Shown here: in pieces, positions 1 through 13,000 of the stretch | Numbering within the stretch: the first letter of the stretch is position 1 | Layout of the letters: every line of letters starts with the position of its first letter | NCBI RefSeq assembly: GCF_963678975.1 | Contig: NC_089273.1 | Location: 31,992,973 to 32,056,972, forward strand | Length of the DNA: 64,000 nucleotides | Direction of reading: 5' to 3' | Source of the DNA: Dysidea avara | Taxonomy: Eukaryota; Porifera; Demospongiae; Dictyoceratida; Dysideidae | Made by a program: the position numbers and the translations under genes | Notes under the pieces: generated by a model | What the model saw: only the letters and a program-made list of their open reading frames with translations | Databases searched by the model: none | Told to the model about the DNA's origin: nothing

Positions 1-1138
1 ATACACAAATTATTCACAGATGTACTATTGTACTTTTTTTTCAGAGGTTTACTGTAAATGGTAGTCTTATATAGGAGAGTAGCTGTTCACTAGTTTTCCA
101 AAGAGTGTATGCAGTGGAATTCAGATCTCAAAAGAGGAAAGAAAAAGATTTCAAACAACAACAAACCTAAACTCATAATTTATATTATGAGTTGTTAGGT
201 TAAAAATAGTAATGTCTTCTTTCAGACATGGATATATGTACCCTCTACCCAGATCTGTTGTCGGGCTTGTGCCGTCCTTTCCATACGAAGAGTTTATTTG
301 ATTGAAGAACTTGAAATAAATATGATATGTTAGTTGTAGCTATATCCTCTGCAAGTCATGACCTATACTTCGTGACCAACTTCTTGTTCCACTGTTTAAA
401 TTAATTAAGACTTGTATAAAATTAATACAGTTGTGTGTAAACTTGTGGTAAGATCATGTCTTGTGATTTTGGATATAGGTAGTTGTAGGGCTTCAAAGAA
501 ATTGAATTTATCTTCACTAAGTGGAACTAACAATAAACACTATTAGAGCACATCATAGTGTACACAGATGCCAAGGTATCCATGTTGTAGAGTTTCCACT
601 GTACTGCAGTGAAATCCAGTCATGCATGTTATCAAAGAAATTAGTCGACCACAAATTTTTACCAGTATTCAATCTATGTATAGTAGCTATGTCAGTCTAA
701 CTGAGCACCTCCTATTTTTATTTTAAGCCAACAAATAGCAACTTTATCATTGTGAGTGTGGGATATAATATTTGTACCAGTTCACTTTATAATCTTATGT
801 GGGAGTATACTGGACTGTTGTGCCAAGACTCGGTAGGAAGATGTTATGTCTATGGGCTAATCCCATGAAAAAAAAGGATTACTGGTCAGGCTGTAGTGAA
901 GAAAGTGTGTGGTTACTAGATCAAGGAAGAATGACAAGTATAAAAGTAGTTATTTTACCAGTCTTGGCAAGTATATGATGTATGTGTACATGTGGGTTGG
1001 TAGTTGATCAGCAAACCTTGCTTAGTGGCTATACCTTGTTTAATAAGACCATATCCTAGGATAGGGTGATATAGTTTACAACCTTGTTAATAAGACCACC
1101 TCGTTGTTGAGACCATTGTTTTACTTTACATTCATATA

Positions 1139-1400
1139 GCAGTTATTATTATTATTATTATTATTATTAGCACTTTACAGTGACCAGCACTGAAGGTCTG
1201 ACAGCAACATGTGCTGCAGCCTTAGGATTACCTAACCTAATTTCAGGGACTTAGACCTAATGACTTGACTTACTGACTGACTGATAAGGTGTAACAGAAA
1301 AGGGGCCAAAGTAAGGAAAAAAGTCCCTCCAACCCCAGGATTCGAACTGCAGGTCACCCAATGTCTAGTCGGGGCCACACTCAGTCTTCCTCCAGGAGGG
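1139..1400 (-). mobile_element. tRNA-derived SINE with (TAA)n tail
   Basis: Read on the minus strand, a tRNA-like head (about 1400-1320) contains a box-B-like GTTCGAATCC and a plausible box A. A body follows that ends in GGTCACTGTAAAGTGC and then (TAA)n at 1168-1139. The head matches 37000-37070 and the tail matches 37302-37355 and 44060-44110, so this is a dispersed family. The 5' end is approximate. Confidence 0.6.
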
Positions 1401-1433
1401 ATGGATTTTCTTCCTTAAACCTAAAGTATTTAT

Positions 1434-1518
1434 TATTAGCACTTTACAGTGACCAGCACTGAAGATCTGACAGCAACATGTGCTGCAGCCTTAGGATTAC
1501 CTAACCTAATTTCAGGGA
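1434..1518 (-). mobile_element. Partial second SINE copy (3' body)
   Basis: About 83 bases (from attagcacttt to tttcagggac) repeat 1165-1249 almost base for base, with one visible mismatch (AAGGTCTG versus AAGATCTG). It is in the same orientation and again sits next to a TTATTA tract. It is either a nested or 5'-truncated insertion or a local duplication. Confidence 0.65.
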
Positions 1519-2460
1519 CAGTTATACTACTATAACTTTACTGTGTAGAAGCCACAAATTTCATTGTACTATTTGTTCTATAACTTATTAAAGAGCTGTT
1601 ATCTTATACAAGATCTTGTATTAAAATAACATTTCCATTCAAAACATAATGTTAATTGAGCCTAGCTTTAGTATGTGTGGGTACGTGCATGTACATCCTC
1701 AACTACACAAGACACTTAATTATTGTCAACTACAAGCCCAAGACTTGCATAAGTTTTAGGCTGTTTTCAAGCCTTCAAATTGCAAAATTTCTGCAGTATC
1801 TGGGGTGAAACCCCAACCCCCCCCTCCCCAAAATTCTACTTTATATTACAACCATACGACAATGTGCTGTTCGACTTGGCCCTCCCTGTAGGTCAGGTCT
1901 AGAATCGTCACTGGAACTCACATGTACTTCAAACTCACTGGGGTCAAAGTGCTATAATGACAATGCAATCAAGATAATGAAATTAAATTATGTCAACTAG
2001 TGGATGAAATAACTTTGTCACCTTACTACAGTGGGACCTTAGTTATCCGAACACATGTGTGCCAGAATATGTCATGTTTCTATTACTTAAATGCAATACT
2101 CTTTGTAATACTTCATGACCATTTTTAAGGTAGGGGATGGGGTTTGCACCTGCTATCACAAACAAGCGCTTTACTTATTGGCCACCTCTTCTTATCATTT
2201 CTGAGCCTTATTGATGAATGCCACCTGAAGTGGTTGAATTTGATGTAAAATATGTTTTGGAACTGTAGCATATCAGCTGGATTTTTACTAGAGTTGTCAG
2301 CATGCAATAGCTACGTATGCTGTAGAGTGACTGCTTTATTAGGGCATCTCAATCTTGCTGTTGATCTTGGGTGAAACTCATGATGAGGCCAGAAGACTTC
2401 AGTACCATATTCTAATAATTCCAGGTGAATTATAAGTATGCTTATTATACATGTACCGTA

Positions 2461-2650
2461 CAGCATAATAAATTAACGGGGGAAATTTTGACGAATTTGG
2501 TAAATTGTTACAAATCGTCAAATTTTTCCTTGTCAAAGCTCATGTGACTGGTTAATTTCAATACTGAAGTCAGCACATTCATCAAAATTTTCCTTGTAAA
2601 TATTTAGCAATAATGAATTCGTCAAAATTTCCCATTGAATTATTACGCTG
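2461..2650. mobile_element. MITE with about 37-bp inverted ends, TA-flanked
   Basis: The left end CAGCATAATAAATTAACG is the imperfect inverse of the right end, whose complement starts CAGCGTAATAATTCAATG. The shared core GGGAAATTTTGACGAATT is present at both ends. The 190-bp unit is flanked by TA on both sides, as expected for Tc1/mariner-type target duplication. It has no coding capacity. Confidence 0.7.
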
Positions 2651-4599
2651 TAAGTATGTATGTGTACTTTAACCCTGCTAGAGGTCAAAGTACTTCCTTG
2701 TACTACAATTGATGCAAACCAGATATTCTCATGTCAACTCATGGAATGAAGCAGCACATTTTAAAATGTCCTTATTTCAGCTATTTATAATTTGGAATGG
2801 ACTTGGTTTTTGTACATCATACACACTGTGATGACAATGATGTGTGTTTATTTTGTCGATTTATATCTCAGCATGAAGTTCATTGTAAATACATGAGTAC
2901 ATACACATACATTATGTATAGTACATACTGCCAGCATCATTATAGTTATGGTTTGTGAGTGAATGCTGTTTTTGGATTGAGGAATAGAATTTTTTTGTGA
3001 ATTGTATAATGCAAGTGACATAAAATAATGTGTTACTGGATATAACTGGTAGGCCATCATCATCATACAATATCATGACCATAATGTTTATAGTTGTGTA
3101 ATCTTCTGGTGTAATATAGTCTTCATCCTTCCTGGCCTGTTATCTCCTTATTTGGTGAACAACAGAGATCAGTGAAAACCTTGTGAAATATTCCCTCCAA
3201 TGATATTATCATGTTCTCCCACTGTTTGTGGAGTGGTCAGTGTATTCATTTCATCGTAGCGTTGTTGATTCCTTATATGTACTGTGGGATTAGCACATCT
3301 CTACCTGTTCATATCTGACTTCTAAAAACTCACAATCACTACCTTACTGATTAGACCACCTCATTATTGTGACCATGTCAAGTAGATCCCAAAACATACA
3401 GTGTGCATGCATAAAGCAAGGTGCTTTTAAACCTGAAGAATTACAATCAACAATTTGTAATTGATGCCAGGCTTTTCCGTTATGTCAGCTCACAAATGTA
3501 CCAGTAATTTTGTAGATGTTAATATCATGTTATCAATTTAATGTATTTGTCATCATGAAATGGCAGCATAAAGGCTGAAGAGTTTGACTGGTGTAATTTA
3601 ATGCACTTAGCTTGTCAGGAACACTAACATAATTATTTAACACAATGTATTGGTAGTTAATAAAGCATGTCACACAGGTAGCTATGGCTGCAAGTAGCTA
3701 ATATTTATGAGTACATGAACTGATTGTTGACTCTAGAGAGCACTTGACATCCACAGCCCAGCTAAATTATTTTGTGAGAGGCTAAACTCAGCTGCAGCAC
3801 ACCTGCATATAGTTTACTGAAATTATTAAAGAGGTCATAAAGTATACTTGAGGCCTAAATACACCTTAGCTATGCTTGAGACCTGCTGAAGGCGGCCACT
3901 ATAAAGAGATGGTCTCATTAAAGAGGTGTAGCTCCTAAATGAGGTAAGGACATCTCATTATTGAGGCTGCATGGCATTTTCTGTACGTGTCCCATGTAAA
4001 AGTTAACACAACCACTTCCTAAATATTAGCTCTTTGTGCATATGTGCAGACTTCAAGGATAACATTCAAAGGGGCACTGGACACGTGTTGACGGACAAGT
4101 CACATCCCATAGTTGATAATAAAATGACTGCACAAACTACATATAGTAAAACTCATTACTAGGCCATCCATCTATAAATAAGTTGATTAAGTGTCGTACT
4201 TTTGTGCTTTCTGTGTATTCAAAACTATAGGCATTGAACCATGAATGTTTACATACCACACATTCATTATTAATATCCAGTATTTTGAGCACATCCTAGT
4301 TACTACACTATCAGTATAGTAATTGACATGTGCTGTAACTAAATAATGTGTGTTGTTCCTCCATACATTAATTATATGCTCTGTAGGTTTGAGAGTAATC
4401 TGATTTTTTAAAATGTGCTTGCTCAGCTGTACAGTAGCCATAATACAATGTACAGGATGTTTGTTGGTTTAACTAGCTACCTGTGTAGGTTGTCCTGAGG
4501 TTGTGTTGTTTGTGTGAGATTACATCTTCTGCTAATATACTACATCATCCCTGTTATCTGTAGTTACATGGCTTTACTATTTTTGATCTCTTCTTGTAG

Positions 4600-4770
4600 A
4601 CCACAAACTACAGAACTCCTTACAAGGAACATCCAATGGTTTCACCAATGGAAGTGGTTAATGAGGCTGTTACCATGGATACACCACTTCAGAAGCCACA
4701 AGTACTTCATACCAAGAGTTCAATACATTATGAACTCTTGTTCATACAAATGAGTTACCATAAAATATAA
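4600..4770 (+). CDS. Possible terminal exon of an unidentified upstream gene
   Basis: A pyrimidine-rich acceptor (ttcttgtag) is followed by a 56-codon frame ending in TAA at 4768-4770. The codon mix is balanced, with a segment reading MVSPMEVVNEAVTMDTPLQK. No domain is recognised and no partner exon could be placed upstream. A second frame from the same acceptor stops after about 20 codons and is also possible. It may equally be chance open sequence. Confidence 0.22.
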   Translation, partial: TTNYRTPYKEHPMVSPMEVVNEAVTMDTPLQKPQVLHTKSSIHYELLFIQMSYHKI

Positions 4771-5302
4771 CTTCAAAGATGATGCCGTCTGAAGTTGTGC
4801 AGTGTGCAGGCCTGGTAGTGTGGTGACTTTGAACTGGCGTGATGAATGATTCTCCTAGATGTGTGGAATGAACATGACAAGTATCATGTTTTCTGCAAAA
4901 TTACAGGAGTCTTTTAATCGCAGATCATCACCAGTCGTGACATAAGCCACAACTAGTTAGTAGATCTAGAAAGAAAATCGTCACATTAATTATCTCATAA
5001 ATCAAAGAAACCACTTTAAAGATACATTTTTAAGTCCAGCTCAACATTAAAAGATGTACATTTTGCATTACATAAAATATGCAATAAGTAAGTACGTTAT
5101 AATTACATTTATATTTAAAAATAATTTTTAGTATCCGAATTCGCATCTTTACGGAAACAATTTCCGGATATTTTCGTACAAAATTTTAATAAAGGGCTGT
5201 GTTCTCCTGCTTGTGTACATGGATCGTGCGTAGCGAAGAAGTAGTCGTATTACTAAGAGTCAAGACGTTAGTTTAGTCGCTTGCAACCTTCATAATCAAG
5301 TT
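4771..5302. promoter_or_regulatory. Upstream region of adaptor gene A
   Basis: This gap precedes the gene A start codon. From about 5215 the sequence becomes richer in GC and CpG than its surroundings (for example gatcgtgcgtagcg), which fits a 5' UTR or promoter-proximal segment. I could not fix a TATA box or transcription start. Confidence 0.3.
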
Positions 5303-6976
5303 ATGTCGGGGATCAAGACGGTACGAGAGGTGTTCAAGTCACCGCTACACTTGAAGAAGCGAACAAACCCGTTACTGGTGAGTACCTTTGTGCTGCAGTG
5401 TTGTTGACAGACTTAACGCGTGTTAACCAGTGAATTAAACAAGCGTGTAATACACTGATTGTGAGTCATGTCTGTGGAATCGTGCCGATTCAAAAAAAAA
5501 GAAAAAAAAAGAACAGTTGCAAGGACGAAACGAAACGTTAGCTAGTGCTGATCATAAGAGTGCTGAGATATAGGACAAAATCAGTACCTGAATAAACCAT
5601 AGCTGAAATCTTACTGCTTGAAGCAACGCTGCAGCAAAATGGTTGATTGGTTGATTGGTTGTCATATTGGGGGTAAAGACAATATAAGTTTATAACAGCA
5701 GCAGTCCGGCTGGCTAGTAACAAATTTAGGACGGAACTTACAAGGTAGCTAGCCCATGATCAGTGGGTGTTAATTTTGTGCTGCAATTGAACTTGTAGGA
5801 TTTGTTGTGTTAGAAGTATGCCCAGTTGGCAATAGTGCACAACACATTACGTTGTGCCGCCCAGAAACACCCTTTGCACAACCTTTAATTTATGTAGGTA
5901 GCTTTTGTGTAAGTGTGCAAGTGAATGAGCATTTTGGCTATTTGCACGTATGCTAGCAAACCATGATAGCGTTTGTTAAAATTTTAATTTTTAATTATGT
6001 GAACGTTAGAACAATGTTTTAACCCCGTGTGAGTACAGCACATACATTGAGTGTCTTATAACAGTCTACTGAATTACTGGAAAATTGACCATGTACAGAA
6101 AGCACATCCCATGAAACAACAGTATAAGATAGTAAAGGCTAACTGATTTGCTTAGAAATAAATTACAATGTCTAGTGGTCAAACCAATTAAAAGACGAGA
6201 GCTTTCCTAGAAATTCATATAGACACTAACACTGCCATCTTGTAGTAAATTATATGAGGTAGATACTTTAGCACAAGCTACATTAGACTGCTGAGGAGTA
6301 CGAGTGTTAAATGTTGTTTAATTATGTGTATAACTGAGGTATGTGATATGCATTGGATGTACATCAGTTGTAATAGCCCCTTACGTATGTATACCCATTG
6401 ATCTTTTTTTTGTACTTGCAGTAGGTGTTGATATTAGATAATGTATACTGTACATGTGTGTGTGAAGCAAAATTGTGTGCTTGAATGACGCTGAGAGTGT
6501 ACGCAAAAAAAAAACCCAACTAATTTGAGTCCCTAGACACATATCCTGTTTACCATGTCAAAAGTTATTGTGTAGTAAAAATACGACAGATACCACATAC
6601 TTACCCATTGATTACCTACATATTGTAGTTTACAAGCTGAATAGTACCCATTGATGAAATCATTGTCAACACGACTACAGTACAACAATACTCACAGTAC
6701 CTATTGTGGTACAGCCTTGTTACAATGTTATAGAATTTACAAAATTTCACTGCTTGATGTGTAGGCATGTACCGGAGTGTGAGAACCTTCTTCTGTTTGC
6801 ATAGTCAAACTTGTACTGCTTCTTAAAATATTATTTAGCATGAATACAATAAAAATGGTAAAGTCCATGCATGCATCTTCCCAGCACTCATGGCTCCTCA
6901 ATGAAGTTATTTTATTTGTCAGTTTGTTGTGTGTGCGTGCATGTGTGTGTATGTGCGCGTATGTGTACATGCGTAC

Positions 6977-7028
<52 letters not shown>

Positions 7029-10000
7029 TGGTATACATACTGTTACATGGAAATACGTAACAAGAGACCATTGCAACTGCTTATTCATGATCCATTGGTT
7101 TACACCTAAATCAAGTTAGTTCTACCAGTGTCCCCATGTATCTGGTAAATACAGCCATAGTGGTTCAGACTGTAAGTGTTTCACTCCTTAAAAGGTCAAA
7201 ATTATCATTTCTAAAAATGAATATCTTTAAAACACTACCAGTTTGTGTAGGGAACACTTTAACCCATTATGACTAATTAAGAAGGTATCACGCACTGTCA
7301 CAGTGTCACGTACTGTCTCAAACACAAGCACTGTCACAGTGTCACGTACTGTCTCAAACACAAGCACTGTCATAGTGTCACACACTATTGCAAACAGTCA
7401 CAAACACAAGCATTGTCACACTGTCACACACAAACACATCTGTTATCACTAAACTGATTCATAACTGGGAAATGTTTGACTGATGGCTTCCCATTAACCC
7501 ATTAGGCGGTATGTCAACTTTGTACATGTTGAACAAATAGATTTAGGACATCTAGTAACAGTTTGCATCCAATTACACATAATCTCCACACACACATGTG
7601 TAGGATGATTTTGTGTACATGATTAGTGTAACAGTGAACGTGTGTCATACATGTGACCGTCTCAGCACAAACCCACCTAGTTTATATAACTATGAGTTTT
7701 AAGAAAATTGGAATTTAAGTAAAATTGCACATGCTACAAAGAAAAAAATATATAATTGAGCCATTACTCAAGGAAGAAAGTCTCACACCAATTAAACGTA
7801 TGAGTTTGAGTATCTTTGTTTTGTTTCAGTAGTCCCAACTATATACGTGTCATGTGCATTTATTTATGGTGCAGTTAGACATAAAGAAGATCGTCGTCAT
7901 TTCTTCATATAAAATGTTTTCGTACATGCTATGCGCAAGTGACTACAGTGATAAAACTATACCTTGCAAATTCATAGTGAACATTTTAAACCAAACCCAA
8001 CTCTGTAGACCAACACAAACTAAAGTTATGGTTGTGAATTTAAGCTCCTGTTGTTTGTTTTATAGTATGTTTGCTGAAAAAATCCATTCTTTGCTCTTCC
8101 TCCTGTCTAGCACTATAATTCTCCAAAACTACTCACCATGGTAAGCTGTAACTTGGATAACTCATTCCTTGGGCACTGTAGATGATGCTAAAAAAATAAA
8201 AATAAATTCGGAAGTTCTGCAAACTAGACTGGTTTTTGTTGAGAGGATATATGAATAGGATATGACCTAATTCCTTATTAATCCTGATATGTATGTAGCT
8301 CACACCTTAGACTGGCCCTTGACTGAGATTCTTTGTAGGTAAACAAAATCAACTAGTAGATTTAGGCCTCAGCACATGACGTAATGTAACTATGTTCTTG
8401 TTCTTTAGACATAGTGACTGCCAAACATCTTAAATGTTATTGACAATAAGAAGCATTGACTTTTTAGTACTAGGCCGGCTCAATGGATATTCCATTTAAT
8501 ACTGTATAACTGTGATAGATACTAAGCCAGCCTACCACTATCCCATCTCTGTACATATTATTCACCAATTAAAGAGTTCACAGTTCAGTGAGCCCATTTC
8601 CTTTGTTGGGACAGTACTTGGTTTTAGAAAACACCATGACAATGTATTGTAATGTCAGGTTTATTTTGTGCCGTCCTGTTGGATTATTGTCAAACAGGTG
8701 TGAAATAAACAATCACATCACTACGGCAGCAAAGTATACTTAAGTGTCCATTAGTACATGTTGGTAAATATTTTTTGTGAAAATATATATAATATTTCCA
8801 CTGTTTCACATGTATGCATGCATACAGTACTGCTCAAATGCAACATCGTCTTGTGAGAGTGAAGGCAATAATAAACTTGCTAGTTTAAGGGTGTGGCACC
8901 CATTTCACTCACAGGTATTCATCCTGTTTTGTTTGGGATGAATACGCACAAGTGAAACAGGTGACCCTTTAATTAGAAGTTTTTTAATCGCTCACACTCA
9001 CAAGACGACGTTGCATTTTGAGCGATACTGTAGCTCTGCAGCTTTGCATATACACTCTATTAGGAGTACGTTGAGCATGCAACTCCATACACTACTAACA
9101 TTACAAGCACATGGCATCTTGTGCTAACATTTAGTTACATCATTCTTGCACACAACAGGGGTACACAGAATGAGCTGCCACTCCATAGTTTTGTGGGAAG
9201 GCAGGGAAGCTGCTTCGATAGAAAGGTCATCAAGTTGAAGGAACAGATAGGAATAGTCTGTCAGAGTAATTTTGCAAATGTATAAAAGCTGTTTCATTAT
9301 GCCTGTACTACCATTCTTCCATCACGCCATTAAACCTCTTTCTATAGCTTTGCTTTGTCATACTGCACACTGTACTTAATGTGACATACTAGAGCATGCA
9401 CCTCTATATAATGGAATTAAATTGTTTCATATATAGCAGCCCAACAACTAGTACTACCAACAGCCATTGCAAAATATTTTTTGTTGAATTGTTGTATCAA
9501 TATGTCTACCAGTCTGCATCAAACCATAGTACTACCTTAAGCCAGTAAAACTTCCAGCAACATAATTAAGTATAATAATAAAATATTAAATGTATTGAAA
9601 CATCTCTAATGAACACTTTTGGACCCATAATGCCACATAGCACTAAATTTAACATCGGAAAATTTGGACCGCCTGCCGAGTTATTTTTTGATGAAGTGCT
9701 TTGATATATCAGTAAATTTGGCTAACACACTTTTGTCTAAAATTTCTTCTGTTGTACTTTTCAATACTGTATTTTACTAGAGGTTCTTCTGAAACTTTGA
9801 ATATATGTAGCCAGGGACCAGAATCCTTGTCCTTATTATAATGGCGACCAGTTTTTAAAATAAAAGTTCCACTGCACTTGAAAAGCCAGCAAAACGTTTT
9901 GCATTGCCAGCCACACCCATTACGTGTGCATTTACACACCAGATATAACTGAACTGGTAGTTTCCAATAATATTTTATAAGCCAGATGTGTATCCCTCTA

Positions 10001-13000
10001 GTATTGTGAATGGTCATGAGCAATCCCTTGTATTATTTGGTTACTATTCACAACAGTGTTGCTATGGGGATTTGTTGACAGTTACAACACTGTGGCTACA
10101 TATGTATTAAGGTGAATACCTAGTTTATCTCTTGTTGACAAAATCAGATGTTTATCATTTACTCATAAATATCTAGCTTGCTGTGTAGTTGGGTGTACAC
10201 TAGAACAGTATCATTGTCAGAAGAAACCATTTTAAAGTCAGTTGTTTTTGTGTTGTGGCTGACTGAAGCCATTTTAGTCTGTGTAGCCTGCCACTTGTCC
10301 CTGATGGTATTACAACCATTGAACAAAATGTGAATATCTTTGACTGCTTGGCTTGTGACATAATGGTACATAGAAACACAGTACCTGCATAAGAGAATGT
10401 AAGATATAATGCTATCGTACTACTGTGCTAACATGACAAATGTACATGAGTATATTTCTTGTTTAATGACTCGTGTAGTTACAAATTCATAAATGGCTTG
10501 AATCATGGAGTGGTATGATAGACCACCGTTGTGATACGATATCTTTTTATGGATAAGTTCCAATATAGTTATACATCAGTACAATAGTCAGCAGTTTTAC
10601 AATTATCAAGTTTGGATGATGCAAATCTTACCTCATCATTAAAACACCATTTGAGGTGCAAGCTAAGTATCTTCATTAAAAAATATTTTGTGATTAATTA
10701 CAAACTTATTGCTTATGTACATTTTGGTTATGGCCACATCAGTAGTAATAAAACATTGTCTATCCTACAATAAATCATTACCCATACTAGTAATCCATTA
10801 CCGTATACTCTTTACTGTCTGACTGCACATTTCACTCACCATAATTTCTTTTCTACCACTGCATACAAGTTAGGGCCTTGTGTGGGGCTTCTGTCAATCC
10901 ATTTGTCTGTCACTGCAGTAACCTCAATACAAGCCTACTAAAGTTATAGAACTATATAATGTAGAGCAGTAGGATTGCTCATTCCGTATTTTCAAATGTG
11001 AACTGAGACAATATTGTTGTGAAAATGAAGAAACTGTACATCTGAACATTTACTTATAAAAGCACTTATGGATGTTTGACAAGCTAAAAGTTGACGAATT
11101 TAGCTGATTCGTCAACACACACATGTACACACAAATACACATGCGTGCGCACACACACACATGCACACACACACACACACATACACACACACACACACAC
11201 TTGAGCTATGAACATGGAATTTTTTACACATCAGATATAATGCTCTTGGGTATTACATAGTTGTATTAGTTCATGAGTACATGTTAATAATTGTGTGATT
11301 GTTTGTATTGCAGTCACCATGGGTACCAAGAACTGTTACACTGCTTTGTGAAATTTCAGGTTTGTACATATGTGTGTATTGTACGCATGTAGCAAGATTC
11401 AAATTGTATTTTGCTATGTGATAGGATACTAACAATATTATTGATATACCTAAAATAAAATCTTTTGCTAGATCAAGTGGTATTACAGAATAGATGGAAA
11501 TTTTGTCTATTGTAAGCTAATGGTTGCTAATCTACTTCTCTGATTAGTTGTGTACGTAGAACATGTGTATACATTTTATACTATGAGTGTTTTCTTGCTA
11601 GCTTTAGTGTATATATGTACGTGCGTACATATGTATATAGTACAAACGTTCTCTCAATTGTGACCTTGTTATGTATTATACATGGTGTATAGGTCAAGCT
11701 GGTACTGAGAAATACATTCTTCAAGTTAGTAAGGGCTCCAAGACCATCACCATTGCTGCTAGCAACATCATATCAATTGAATCATTTGATGAGGAACTCT
11801 TGATGACTCTCATATTGCCTAACAACAAGGAGATGAATTTTAAGGCTGACTCACTACAAAAGCTCATACAGTGGGTATCATCTTTGAAGGTTGCTATTGG
11901 TAAAGGTAAGTATGTCAGTTTGTACGTGTGTGTATGTAGTGTGTGTACAGCTGCGTTTGTGTTAAATGTCTGCGTGCGTATGTTTGGAAAGTATGCAGTT
12001 TATAATAATTATTTACATACCAGGATCATTTAAGTGACTGGATCTGCAAAAAGAGGTCTTATAGCCTTTCCAAATTTCCAAGTTTGATGAGTCATAACTA
12101 ATCATGTGGTGAACCCATTGTCTCAAAATTACATCTAGGAGTGGTGCTATGTTAGGAGTATAAGGTGACCAAATGTCAGGCTGGTACCATACTCACAAGT
12201 CAAGTTATGGATTGCCAAGTACATGCAATTGGAAAGGTATAAGACCCCTTTTCACAGATCCGGTCACATTTTATGTGGATTCAAAAATTCTGTTATAGAG
12301 GTTGTGTTTTGTATCCTTGTTTTGGTGAATTCTGTGGCAATAGTAATATTTAACTTCTTACTATGCACTTCACTGATTCACTTGTATACTACTTATGAAG
12401 ACATTTGTACATCTTTTATACCTGCTTTTGTAGGTACTCTCTTTCATGTCAAGCATCGCAGAGGGGACACCGAGGAAGATGAAGACTCATTGATGTATTT
12501 CATTGATGTGAGTAATGAAGGAGCCGGAAATTCAGACCAAGTGCTAGTACTGTCATCACCAATAAATGACATTACTCGACAAGCATGGAAGGTTTCTCAA
12601 ATCCGTCAATTCCGCATCACCGATCTTGGAGTGTGCATTGAATTCTGTCCAAATTGTTATCGGACACACATGCCTCAATACAGATCATTTAACCTTTTTG
12701 TTCGTTCTTCCATGATAAACGCTTGTATTGACTTCCTTTGTAAGAAGACTAAGGCAGTTGCTCTTAAGGAATCTACGGAAACTTTTGTCACCATATACAA
12801 GTTGCAGAATCACAAGTGTCCTTCAATTACTCCACCAAATACCCCACCACCACAAGTACCTCCAAAAGCACCAAATGTAAAACCACCCATGCCACCACGT
12901 ACCCATCCAAGGTTGGGATGTCTTAATGCTCCACCTGCTGAACCATACTTGCCACCATATTCGAGGATGAATCCTGTAAAGGGATGGGATGATCTGGTGT

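Larger units (their letters stand above)
1..4599. other. Intergenic, repeat-bearing; no convincing gene
   Basis: No open frame with convincing coding character was found on either strand. It contains a (TTA)n tract near 1146-1168, SINE copies (1139-1518) and a MITE (2461-2650), listed separately. A variant of the dispersed CTATTAGAG-type motif lies near 2326-2355. Short frames such as 2125-2307 and 4187-4441 on the minus strand show no recognisable domain. Confidence 0.5.
5378..11313 (+). other. Large first intron of gene A
   Basis: This 5.9 kb phase-0 intron runs from donor gtgagt to acceptor tattgcag. It holds a (GT)n tract, a tandem repeat at 7290-7436, a palindromic MITE at 8825-9030 and a CA-rich tract near 11113-11200. 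The short frames inside it (for example 7854-8144, and 9709-10023 minus) show no recognisable domain and are probably chance. Confidence 0.65.

Noticed and set aside
9709-10023. Minus-strand 104-codon frame in gene A intron 1
   Set aside because: No recognisable motif, poor composition and no supporting context.
12223-12433. The first 70 codons of the long open frame over gene A exon 4, including a hydrophobic stretch that looks like a membrane segment
   Set aside because: The paralogous exon boundary and acceptor are at 12434, and the upstream bases overlap the end of a MITE.
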